NCBI GenBank assembly: GCA_036365515.1
Contig: CM070873.1
Location: 171,617,104-171,681,103, forward strand
Source: Torymus aiolomorphi
Taxonomy: Eukaryota > Arthropoda > Insecta > Hymenoptera > Torymidae
DNA length: 64,000 nt
Direction: 5' to 3'
In this document: positions 44,831 to 55,970 of the stretch, one piece after another
Layout of the letters: each line of letters begins with the position of its first letter
Position numbering within the stretch: position 1 is the stretch's first letter
Translations under genes and position numbers: made by a program
Notes under the pieces: generated by a model
Told to the model about the DNA's origin: nothing
Database searches by the model: none
The model's input: only the letters and a program-made list of their open reading frames with translations

Positions 44831-45575
44831 AATCGACAAGGCAACGGTGGCGTAGGTCGAGGAGAAGGCGGTGGTCGCGGTCAAGGTGGCGGTGTTGGAG
44901 GTGGAGGCGACGGTGGCGGCAGTCGAGGAGAAGGCCGCAACGGCGGTCGCGGTAACGGTGGTGCTGCTGGAGGTCAAGGCGGTGGTTGCGGCGGTCGAGG
45001 TGAAGGTGGCAACGCCGGTCGCCGTAACGGTGGCAGTGCTGGAGATCAAGGCGGTGGCGTTCGAGGAGGTGGCGGTGGCGGCCGTCGAGGCGGTGGCGGT
45101 CGAGGACAGGGACGACGAAATGAGTGGCGCGGTCGCTATTACGGCCGAGGTGGCTACCAGCAGTACTTTATAAATAATCCTACTGAAGTAAGTTTTTTAA
45201 AGTTAGCAAGTAAAAATTTAAAATTTTTCAAAATGTTTTTACTTTTAATTTTTGACTTAATCAAAAAAATTTTCTTTTTAGCCTATTACGTACGAAGTCA
45301 CAAACACTATTAGACATGTCACCACACCTGCCTCACTGTAAGGAGTACCAATGCCAGCTCAGCACTAAAGCCCCATGATGGGTCAACCAACTCCGCAATG
45401 GCCATACACCATGATCGGTCAACCAACTCCGCAATGGTCCATGATGGGTCAAACCATGACAAGTTAGCCATACCCCATGATGGGCAATCTGATGGCACCA
45501 CCTATGGGACCGCAAATGCCATATGGGCATTACTCGGTGCCCATGTCACCAACCAATATGTATCGGTTTTATTAA
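44831..45575 (+). pseudogene. RGG-rich RNA-binding-like gene, last two exons, three in-frame stops
   Basis: Exon A, 44831-45187, follows an acceptor CTTTTTTCAG and ends at donor GAA|GTAAGTTTT. Its 119 codons are glycine/arginine-rich (RGQGGG, GGRGNGG, GRRGGGGRGQGRR), an RGG-box composition typical of RNA-binding proteins, ending YGRGGYQQYFINNPTE. Exon B, 45282-45575, follows CTTTTTAG and stays in phase: PITYEVTNTIRHVTTPASL, then methionine/proline/glutamine-rich repeats (SPMMGQPTPQWPY, GQPTPQWSMMGQ, PYPMMGN), ending NMYRFY and TAA at 45573. In-frame stops: TAA 45339, TAA 45366, TAG 45465. Upstream exons are not seen; the mariner-type element ends only 319 bases before exon A. Pseudogene is the default reading. 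Confidence 0.6.
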
Positions 45576-45631
45576 ATTAATAATAATATAAATTTGTATG
45601 CTTGTAATTCGATGTAAAATATGGAATTATA

Positions 45632-45637
45632 AATAAA
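45632..45637 (+). promoter_or_regulatory. Poly(A) signal AATAAA
   Basis: Canonical hexamer 57 bases after the terminal stop codon of the RGG gene. Confidence 0.6.
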
Positions 45638-45639
45638 AA

Positions 45640-46339
45640 AACCGCTGCCAATTCATTGGCACGCAGCTTCCTCAAACTAATTTATCAATTCCTTCTTTTA
45701 TACTTTTATAAAATAATTTTTCTTTGCTTAAATAAAACAATCTAGTCTTTAACAGAATGTATATAGTTACAATCTGTCCTCTGCGTCTGAAACAATTTAC
45801 AATTACACAGGTTTTACCGCCAATTTTTTCCATTAGAAATAAAGTATTTCAAAATTGAAAACAAAAATATACACGTCTGATTAATTTGTATAACGCGGAC
45901 CGTTGTTAAATTTTAAACATCATTCTACCATCGGAACACGAAAATAACAGAAGGTTTCGCGCTTGACAGCGATAACAAATTATTTTATAAGTGGAAAAAT
46001 GAAATTTATAAAAAAAATTTGTGTGTGGAATAAACAATATATTTGTGAAATTTTATTAAGAAATATTATCTATTAATTATACAAAAATCACAGTAAAATA
46101 ATTTGGAGGTAATATTAATTATGAAAAGGGTTTTTATATATCGTGAATTGAATTTGAACGTGTATTAGTTGCGTTCCAAGTAGGTAGATTATTTTGTATT
46201 ATTTATATCTTAACATAAATACGTTTGTGTTGATACATTATTAATTGCATCTAATAAATGATTTAAAGAAGCGATTAAGTCAATTTTACTTCCAAAATCG
46301 CTAGACATACAAAGCTCGATTCTTTTCATTTATTTTACT
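45640..46339. other. No gene recognised
   Basis: AT-rich sequence downstream of the RGG gene. Confidence 0.4.
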
Positions 46340-47563
46340 AAAAATATTTTAACCTGAACTATCTGAAATTTATGGACCAATCATTTTGCCCCAAGAAATC
46401 GACATAAAAATCTAAAAACTACACCTCTACAAGAAATTTTGAAGCGAATAAGTCAATTCCAGCAATCGTTGCACATACAAAACTCATTTTTTTTATTTTT
46501 TCATTTTTCAATGCTTACGTTTTTTTTTTATAATAACAGAACACCCTATAAAAGAAAATTTTTATAGCTATTTATATATAAATTATAGCTATTTTAATTC
46601 TATTTCGAATGCTACCCATTCGCTTCGAATACATAGAGCTATTCTCGAGAAATTACAATTTGAAAAAAGGTTAAAAATATTTTAACCTCAAATATCTCTT
46701 AAATCTATTGACCAATCATTTTGCCCAAATAAATCGACCGAAAACTAAATCCACCACAACGAGGAATTTTGAAGCGATTAAATCAATTTTTACTCCCGCA
46801 ATGGTTAGACATACTAAACTCATTTTTTTTTCATTTTTCTATGTTTACGTTTTTATTAATAACAAAAGAACCGTGATAGCTCGAAAAATAATTTTTTTTA
46901 GAAAATATAGGTATTTAAATTCGCTTTCGAATGCCACCCATCCGATACAGATACATAGAGCCATTTTCGAGAAATTTCGATTTGAAAAAAAGGTTAAAAA
47001 AATTTTAACCTCAAATATCTCAGAAATTTATGGACCGATCATATAGCCTAAAGAACTTAGCCGAGATCTATCCAAAATCTACCTCTATAAGAAATTACAA
47101 AGCGATTAATCCATTATTTCCATTTTTTAATTTTTTTCTCAAAAACTAACCAACAGAATGGATTAAAATTTTCACAGATTATAGCAATTTATATTCTGCA
47201 TTATCGTGAATTTTCTCCAAAAAATTGACCGTTTAGTTTAGGAGTTATTAGCTTTTTTAAAAAAAAACACGTTTTTGTTAATAACAAGAGAACCGTGATA
47301 GCTAGATAATTTTTTTTTTTTTTTTTTAAATTATAGGTTTTTTTATGCTCTTTCGAATGCGACCCATCCGATTCAAAAATTTAAATCCGATCATTAAAAA
47401 AAATCAAAAATAAATTTTTCGAAAATCAAAAATTTGAAATAAAACAAAAACGAATCAGTAAATCATCAAAAATTATTTTCTTCCCGAATTCGGAATAAAA
47501 AAACAAAAAAAAATGAGAACCTGATGGTTAAAATCGACCGCGTAGATCCGGAGATAAAGCGGT

Positions 47564-47625
<62 letters not shown>

Positions 47626-47743
47626 CCATACAGACATTTTCTAAAATCATGTGAAACAAACTTCTAACACCTCTAGTGATGTTTATAGACAGTTTTAACG
47701 AAGTTGAAAATTTTACTATTACAAAGCTTCCTCTAGGAGGAAG
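46340..47743 (+). repeat. Tandem repeat of about 330 bp units, with (CA)n
   Basis: Units start near 46344, 46676 and 46998, each with ATTTTAACCT..A.TATCT followed by TGGACC(A/G)ATCAT or a variant. They go on to AATTTTGAAGCGA, TTTACGTTTTT, CGAATGC.ACCCAT and GAGAAATT. The third unit runs on into AACAAGAGAACCGTGATAGC, (CA)25 at 47574-47624 and CCTCTAGGAGGAAG. The last phrase also occurs at 44770-44790, so the family extends beyond the array. Confidence 0.75.
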
Positions 47744-48004
47744 CAATAATAATTTACGTTTTGTATTAAAAATCTATTATTATTTTATAATATTAGAAAG
47801 CCAATAAGGGTTAAAAAGAGGATTAAATGAACTACTATTCCACAATAAATTTTAAATCACTAAAGTATTTTTTGCGTGATATTGACATTAAATTATTGAT
47901 ATAGGTTACATTTTTATTGAGAAATAAACTAAATCATATTTTCTGCTGCCTCTGTAATTTAATTACACTTAGTCATTGTATTGATTCAGTTATGTAAAGA
48001 ATGT

Positions 48005-48760
48005 TTTATTTTATTTATTTATTCAGAGTACATTACAGAAGTACATTACATTATAGTAACCCTGCAGAGAAAAATAAATTTTGCTGTTTGCAGGTCCAGA
48101 GTATAGATATACTTAAAACTAAAACTAATACTAATTCTTAAAACTATTAAATATTTTTTAACATTATTGTATATATGCTATATGCAATTATATAAATTTT
48201 CGACTTGAGTTACTATAACAAAATTATAGTATCAAATCGTTTTCAAGGAATATTCAACTCGTTTTCAATAAATATTTTTCACAATCTATTCTTTTATCTT
48301 GTACACCCAATGGACATTGATTCGTGTGGAACGTGCATGGTAAATTTCAAAATTCTGCGATCCCATTGGACAATTCAAGTGTAACCATTAATTCTAACTT
48401 GGAATCAATTGCCTAAACACGTTCCACGCGAATTAATGTCCATCAGGTGTACATAGTGGGTCTTTTGTCTATATCTAGAGTTTTGAGCTCGCTTGGCAGT
48501 AGATTGAAAGTCTTTATTGCAGTTATGTGATTTTTTTTCCGCTTACTCTTTTGTCAATTTTAAGTAATAATATAGCTTGTATTAAAATCTAATTAATGGC
48601 TTTTTAATGCCTAACTTTTTCATACTCATATGTACATTGTAAACAACATTTTAACACCTTCCTGACTCCTCTATTTTGATGTGTAAGTCTGTAATAGCTA
48701 CTGGATTGAAGTATCAATTTTTGCATATCACCTCAGGGCATGTAGCGCTGCACTGGAATG
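48005..48760 (-). repeat. LINE 3' end fragment
   Basis: Ends in a TTTATTTATTTATTCAG tail on the plus strand. The minus strand encodes decayed counterparts of the LINE ORF2 C-terminus (AITAIKTFNLLPSELKTL, compare FNRLPNDLKTI of the 7848-12437 element). The 3' UTR shares CTGGACC and CTCTGC.GG phrases. Interrupted by a MITE at 48304-48449. Confidence 0.7.
48304..48449. mobile_element. MITE with TA target, mariner-type
   Basis: 146 bp. Arms CACCCAATGGACATTGATTC and GAATTAATGTCCATCAGGTG extend to CGTGTGGAACGTG / CACGTTCCACGCG, about 33 bp with few mismatches. TA flanks both sides (48302-48303 and 48450-48451). Inserted within a LINE fragment. Confidence 0.88.
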
Positions 48761-49904
48761 CCTCGACCAAATGACCTCAAATATGGTGGAGATCCTTATA
48801 TGTATCTACACTGCTTAAGCAGATCTTGAAAAAGGTAGATTCTTCCATTAAATACATCTTTGAATAATTTTTAAATGATTTTTCAAAATTTTTCTATATC
48901 TAGAGAATTATTCAAGAAACGTAATAAGCTTTGTCCATTAAAATTGAATTAAAAATAAAAAATTAGAAACATTCTATATCTATTTCTTTAACAGGTTAAG
49001 TGCCGCATGGTACATATTGTACCATGAATTACTTTCAAAACTTTTCTTTTAATTGTTAGAAGAAATAGTTAAAAATAATAATTCTTTTAATTAATTATAA
49101 TTTATCATATTTATTGACTTACAGAAAACAAATTTATGTGTCTTAAACGGAAATACAATAAAAGTATATATAAATATATAGAGAAATAATGGAAAAGTAT
49201 TGAATTATTTGAAATCTCGACGCCGCACTGAACCAGTTAATGAACAAGATCTGCATTTGCAATTATATAAGTTTGGATTTAAAATTTGTTTCCAGTTCAT
49301 TAACTCTACTTCTCTATAATTGCTTACATTAACAGATGTTATATAAGTAAAATAAAAATTATTTTGTACAAGGTCTTTATCTTGGTATATACGTTTTGTT
49401 TTATTACGTATAGTTTAACGATAGTTGTTTATTTTTGCATCTGTTTTTAATAATAATAGTATTTTTAAAGACTATCAAAAGCAATCTTTAAACTAGTAAG
49501 TACATTTTGAGTAATATTCTGCTGTTGCTCACATGTAGGAAACATCCTTTTCATACTTGGGTTTCCTGCAAAAAAAAAATCCCATTCCGCTGGACACACT
49601 TGTGGTGTATTGTCTTATATTTTCTCTTATATTTTCCCGTTCCTCAGTCTGTTTGTACAATATAATGCATCCTCAGCCTACAACTATATATTGGCTGAAA
49701 GAATTGGCTCATCGACCCTCACATTTCGGTGAGTTTATTTCATCAATAAAAGTCTCAAACTTTGGCTTTAAAAGTTTTAAACGTCATCATATTTTACCTT
49801 TATTAGCGAAAATGGAAAAACGCACAAGTCGTCGTAAGTAGGCAGTTAAAAATAGAAATTAATAAAATCATTCGTTATTGCACATTATACGAACTCAACC
49901 TATT
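48761..49904. other. No gene recognised
   Basis: AT-rich; a weak open frame at 49557-49841 has no family signature. Confidence 0.4.
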
Positions 49905-50290
49905 ATAAGCATTTGGCTTTATAATGGCCTTTCAGTTTTTGTGAATTGTCTATTGCAATGCTAAAAAGTAAGCTCCAATTCAGCAAGGTTTCATTTTTAA
50001 TACTGTTTAGTGACTTTTTCAGTATTTTCCATCAATCGAGTAAATTTTTTCAAATATTTATTTAGTGTAATAGTTTACTGTCGATTAATTCTATTTATTA
50101 ATTACTACACCCAAAGTCCATAGACAGAAGAATGTGCTGCGAGATTTTCTCGCTACAGCAGCGCTCTATAGCCTACGGGGACTGCAGCCGCCAAGCGAAC
50201 GAGCGGCTGCAGCCCCTGTAGGCTCTCGCGTGGTATAGCGATACGGTCGGCGTGAGAAACTGCGTACGCGTAACGACAATAAGTTTAGCT
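49905..50290 (-). repeat. Isolated inverted monomer of the 380 bp satellite
   Basis: Reverse complement of one monomer of 28425-29690: GGCCTTTCAGTTTTTG, CAGTATTTTCCATC, TTAATTACTACACCC, the GC-rich palindrome (ACTGCAGCCGCC...GGCGG-type arms) and GCGATACGGTCGGCG. Confidence 0.9.
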
Positions 50291-51899
50291 TAATGTTTCA
50301 CTTTATGATGAACTTTCATGTCTTCTCATTTATGCTTTACTACGGCAAAAATTATCATACAAATGCAAAGTCTAAAATGCTGATAGCCCTTTACAAACGA
50401 TTATCGGGATGTTTTAAAGTCTTAACTTATACTATTACTCTGAAGTAGTTTTATTTCACATTGTTTCCGCATCAATACATCCATAGTATACATACTAGAT
50501 GTTTTTGGCATTTTGTTTACTTTCACGTTCAAATGAATAGAGATCAGCCATAGAGATCAGTAATAAATATTTAATCAGTACGATGATGGCATGATGGCAT
50601 TGTGTTTTTGTGAAAAAACATAATAAAGATTTGATTGATTTATTATATTAGTGAAATGAACTATTTGTGTTTGAACGATGTCCAAGAAAAATGTAAAAGT
50701 TGAAAATATTTCATTTTCGATAGCTCACCGCTCGCCTGGCGTGGGGCGAGGGTCCCCTCTAACCGCGCGCGCTGCTCCGCTCACCACGCACCCCCTCCTG
50801 CAGCCTACGAACTCAATCGTATGTTTACGTTTTGCTGCGGTACTAGAAATCGGCGTTGTCTATCGCGTTCAGATTTCATATAAACGTTCTCCTGTATATT
50901 TGCTATATTGCCTGTAGTTTTTTGATTCGCTGTAACCTTTTTTAAAGAATTGCATTCTATGTGTTTTTCGTTTTACTATAGGTACTTCCTTAAGAGCCCG
51001 TGTTTAAGAATGGAACTTTGAAGTTGAATAATTTCATAACCAAGTTGACAAACCATCTGAAATTTCGCACACTAATAGAAAATCAATCGAAGAACAAGAA
51101 TATTAAGTTTTTGGAATGACGTAACCTTTTTCATTTCGGTATCAAACCTCCTTAAATAAGATGATTTAAGATTGATATAAATTTTTCATTGAAATCATTT
51201 CCAATACTAATAAGAATATAAGATATTTTATTAGCATTACGTGTATCTCTACAAGACGCAAATGACTAACCTTATATATTTTTTGAATCCATCTTCTGAA
51301 GTTGGATACCAATAATCAAACAAATATATAAATTGTCATAATGCTCAAAAATATATTATATTATTAAAAGTTTTGTAAATGAGTGAATGGTACACTTTAT
51401 ATCAATGTTAACTAATGTTGTGTAAGTAAAAATGTAAATGCCTTAACTTTTATTTGAGTAGCGGTGGTTCATTTTTAATTTGATGCCGTCTACAAATCTA
51501 TATTTTATAAACATATTGTAAAATAATATTTTTATAAAGCATACACTAAATCAAGATTGTATTAGTTACCTTCTTAATATACTGTTGATATAAAACAGTT
51601 ACTTACACTGGAATACTGATGAATATAATTGTAGACTCCTGCTCACACCTATAACATATAATAAAAACAAGTAAAAATTTTTATCATTCTACATAAAAAA
51701 ACATGGATAGTATATCTTACCTAATTAAGTTATCGATGGATTAAAAAAGCAATATTTGAATTCCCTGGAAGTGGTCGACGACAGCAAATGAATTTATTTC
51801 TATTATTAACGTAAATTTATGGAATAAAATTTCAAATTTCAAACTTTTTTTGAGGCAATACCTCTCTCCATTTTTATATAGCAGCATATAATTGCTATC
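50291..51899. other. No gene recognised
   Basis: AT-rich, with a short GC island at 50710-50830 (GGCGTGGGGCGAGGG) whose open frame (50678-50917) has no recognisable domain. Confidence 0.4.
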
Positions 51900-52670
51900 A
51901 TGCATATCAATGGAGTTATTTTAGTATTGTGTTTATCGTTCCTATTTTCTGGTTTATGCAGCAATAAGTAAGTGAGTAAAGTCATGCATTTTAAGGCAAC
52001 ACAAGAAAACACAATTTATCTGACATCATATTTAACATAGTCCCATCTTGCTATGATGGAATGTGATTGTTAAATAAAATAATAGTATTTTCGGTTAGAA
52101 TAACAAGTTTTTAATTAATTTTTATCATTTGAATATCAAAACCCTCCTCCACCCCTGTACTAGACAGGCTTCTTCTTACACATACAGATATACTATGATT
52201 GCCATAATGGATATCTGTAAAGTTCTTTTAGTATTATTTTTTGTTCATATTTTTTTATCTTTTGCATGCAGTAATAAAGTTAAACGATGCATTTGTAGAC
52301 AGCATAGGAAAACATAAATGGTTTGGCACATTATTTGTTGTGGTGATATTTCACGGTAAAATATGATTATTATATTATGATTATCATGCATGACTTTAAT
52401 AGAAAAACCCTCCTCCACCCCTGCAAAAGACAGGCTGCTTACAGTTTAACTTTGTTAATATTTTCTGATTTTTGTCATGCAGTAATAAAGTTGAACGATT
52501 CATTTCCAGACAACATAGGAAAGTATAACTGGTTTGGCAAATTATTTGTGGTGATATATCACGGTAAAATGTGATTGTTATATCATGATAATCATGCATG
52601 ATTTTAATAGAAAAACCCTCATCCACGACTGCAAAAGGCAGGCTACTTACATTTCTACTTTGTTAAAAAA
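51900..52670 (+). repeat. Tandem repeat, about 210-265 bp units
   Basis: ACCCTC(C/A)TCCAC phrases at 52141, 52407 and 52615, and CATGCAGTAATAAAGTT at about 52267 and 52477, with a weaker version near 51955. Units also share GACA.CATAGGAAA, GGTTTGGCA.ATTATTTG and CACGGTAAAAT. The array ends about 110 bp before the Mutator-like gene and may be part of that element's end. Confidence 0.75.
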
Positions 52671-52783
52671 ATTAAAATGCTTGTATCATTATGTTAACGG
52701 CACTTAATAGTTACAGAAAAGTAATTGAAAAAGTGTCATGTTGTAAAAAAAGTTATATGAAAAACATGCCATAATAATATATC

Positions 52784-55700
52784 TCATGCTCGAGGAAAAC
52801 GTTGCAATATACGTTCGCTTATTATCTTAACTAAGTGTTGTCTCATTAAAGAAGCATTTAGAGAATAATTTACCATCGAAGGGTCAGTACCGAAAGCTAT
52901 TTCGATAACAAATGCAGCCGCATAAACGCTACAACTGACAGAATCTGGTTGTCTGATGACTGGAACGAATATAATATCATCTGAATTAAGGTAGTCGTAT
53001 CGTGTTCGTAAATATTTTTTTTCTTATTCATGCAGAAAGTCGTATTCTAAACGATTAAAACTATCGTATATAAACAAATCGCATCCATTAAAAAATACAC
53101 ATATCCAATGTTGAAATTGGTTACCTCTCACTATTTGTATATGTTTATTTTACTTGGAGGTTTCAGTAACTGTACATATACAAAATGTTGAACAACATGA
53201 ATTTCAAAATCAGGTAAATGTCGTCGAACAATTTTCATAAATGTTTCTATAACATCGTCAAGTAAAAAATCATTAATAGCCATTATATTGGAAATGACTT
53301 GATTAATATTTATTGCTGAATTACATACATCAAGTGTTTCTTGACATTCTTCATTACTTAAAGCGGAATGTGGACCATTAAAAGTTTCTTTGGATTTTTT
53401 ACTATTTAAGATAGAAATTTGGACCATATTATTTCTTTTCCGGGATCCAATAGCAGACATTTTTTGCAACTGCATTTTAGCAAGTATGGAATTTTTTTTT
53501 ATTGTAGATTGAGAAGACTTCAAATCAACGTTAGCATGAGTTTCTTCAACACCATCGCTATAGTATGATTCATACATATTTACATTATCAATGGCAGTCA
53601 AATCGATTTTCTTAGACTCAGATTTTTTTTTTCTGAGCTGCCTGTTTGACCTTGTTATTGTTTTCTAATTCTGTTTTAGCAACTCGAGCTGCAGCTCGAC
53701 TTTCTTTTTCATTTTTAGCTTTTTGATGATAAGTGGGCTCTTTGATAGGCATATTTCTACGTACGCGACTATCAACAATTTCTGGTAATAAACATTCCAT
53801 ATAAAATCTTGTCAACTTTGGTTCCATTTTAATCTCCCAAAATTGTCTGTCATACTCTTCCCTTACAATATAAAGGCCTTTTGGAGTATATAGAATGAAC
53901 AAGTAATAATTCCTTTGACTGCTGTGAAGAGATCCTTGAACTTGATAATAATATGAATGTTTTCTATTTAATATTTTAACATTTGTTGGATGAAAAATAT
54001 CTCTAACATGCTTAATTTGTTTAATTGCTTGTAAGGGTGTCAAGTCTCAAGCAGTATATGGCGATTTTATTTCAATCATTCCATCTTTTCCTATTTTTCC
54101 ATCTAAACTTGCAGCTAAGTATGGTTTTTCACTGTCGATTAATAAACCAGCTGGTTCGATTTTAATATTCATTTTCTTTTCTACTAAACGAATAGCAACT
54201 TTCTCCTTCTTGTGGCCATATTTTAGCTGAGGTAAATCTAATTGGATGGGGTATACGTATATCGTAACAGTCCCTGCACAGGATGTAGAATCTCGTAATT
54301 TGCAAATTGTACCAAATTTAGATGCTGTCAACAGCTTTCGTCTTCTTTCATACCACTCATCTGATTCGTTTTGTTTAATAGTATTTTTTTCAATTTCATC
54401 TCGATTGTCTCTGTCCGTTGCTAACTGTTGAAAGTGATTACGGACTAACTCATCATATACTTCCTTTAAAACATCAGGCTCCTGATAGTTATCTCCATAT
54501 TCTTTCTCTTCGTCTTTAAACGCTAGTGTCTTTTTTTCCTTACCTTTTGACTGAGATAATAATTTATTTTCTAATATTTTAACTTGATGCTGTACCTCTA
54601 CGTCAATAGCAACATCAAAATCTTCATCGATATAGCCACTTAATGTTCCATATACAGATCCAGTATTATATTGTATTGCTCCAAACACCTAATATAATAA
54701 GAATCTGCGAAAGCGTGATTAGTACGTTTTCCGTCGATATATTTGGCGATTCGAGAATTGAAGTTTTCTGCAGCATTCGTTGTCACTTTATGCAACAAAC
54801 TTTCAGTATAGCAACTTACTTTTTTAACTGCTTCTTCTATACTGTCATAAATACGGCAAGCCTTTAAAACAGGAATCAAATTCTTTTCGTTTTTGCGTTT
54901 AATGCAATTCAAACCTCGCCTCTTGCAATATTTATGTTGCCCATAAACGTGATTGACAACATTTAAAATATTTCGTTGGAGCTCTTTTACTTTCTCTTTT
55001 TGTGGGCAATTTTGTTTTATACGTTGGTTTGTGTGAAACATTATTGCTTTACGAACTCTAAAAGCTGATTTTTTAATATATTCTTTAAAATTCAATATGT
55101 TACCAGTTACTGCATATCGATTGATTTTACTTTTAGAAGCATCTACAATCTTATTGCACATATTTCTAAATAAATGATTGTAACAATATAATCTACCAAC
55201 ACGTACACCGTGTTTTCCGTATACGTCATTTTTTATCAAAGCATTGTATGTAGCACTGTCTCCATCACCAATGTATATTTTATACATTAAATTGTGCGTT
55301 TCTACACTCTTTTGAAAACTTTTTAAAATACAATCGGTTTCCATGCTAGAAGAACCTTTTTATAGCTCCAATTTTTGAAGCACCTATGTGCTCGTGGTTT
55401 TCTTTTTAATTTTGCGGCTTTGAAACACGTTAAACAGAACTTCTGTCTGATTTCAACACTCAATACTTTCTTTGTTTCAACGCCAATAATAACGCCAACA
55501 CAGAGTAAAGAGTCATGTTTCCCAGATCTATAACTTCGTTTACCATAGCCACCGTCTCCTTCAACTTCTATCCATGGAATACCATTAATAATATGCCCTT
55601 TTTCGATAGCAATCTGCCTCTCTATTTCTCCAGCCTTCTTCATTTCATCGTTTGCTGCTTGTTCTACAATAGGCACAAGTGATTTTTTAAGCTTTATATA

Positions 55701-55970
55701 AGTTGATGGCGACATACACGATATGTTCATTCCCGCACAGAGTTGCTTAAGGCCTTCATAACCTGTCCCAGTAACGACAGTTGCTAATACGCTCATTTTA
55801 TTGATAGGGAAACTCTTATGTTTCTCTTGCTTGGAGGAAATCCACTGTTGAAATTTGCAATTAGTGCATTAAAAAAAAATTTTTGTTCCTAAACCTTTTT
55901 CTGCTGATTCTGTAGCATTAATATTAGCTGCAGAACATTTAGTTAATGCAGGCGTGTTAGCTCGGGTAAA
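52784..55970 (-). pseudogene. Mutator-like transposase fused to YqaJ nuclease and Ulp1-type protease, frameshifted
   Basis: Minus strand, domains N to C in partly different frames. (1) About 54640-55870: Mutator-like transposase with CTNC near the start, VEGDGGYGKRSYRSGKH, the second acidic motif YIGDGDSATYNALI, CYNHLFRN and NAAENFNS. (2) 53618-54688: YqaJ/lambda-exonuclease-like nuclease, WYERRRKLLTASKFGTI, YLAASLDGKIG and MIEIKSPY. (3) 52784-53601: Ulp1/C48 cysteine protease, with FLLDDVIETFMKI, HWICVFF (His), YDSFN (Asp), RQPDSVSC (Gln, Cys) and VYAAAFVIEIA. Breaks: indels near 55340, 54680, a poly-A run at 53620 and about 53130; TGA at 54047-54049; poly-T near 55875. The catalytic residues are all still visible. 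Terminal inverted repeats not found. Confidence 0.78.

Noticed and set aside
44672..45049. Serine/threonine/alanine-rich minus-strand protein
   Set aside because: Antisense of the glycine-rich exon; the plus strand has splice sites and consistent phase.
45339..45467. Alternative genetic code with TAA/TAG as glutamine
   Set aside because: Other coding sequences in the window do not use in-frame TAR at glutamine positions; stops in the elements fall at other residues and accompany frameshifts.
47528..47746. Protein with long VCVCVC repeat
   Set aside because: Translation of the (CA)n microsatellite.
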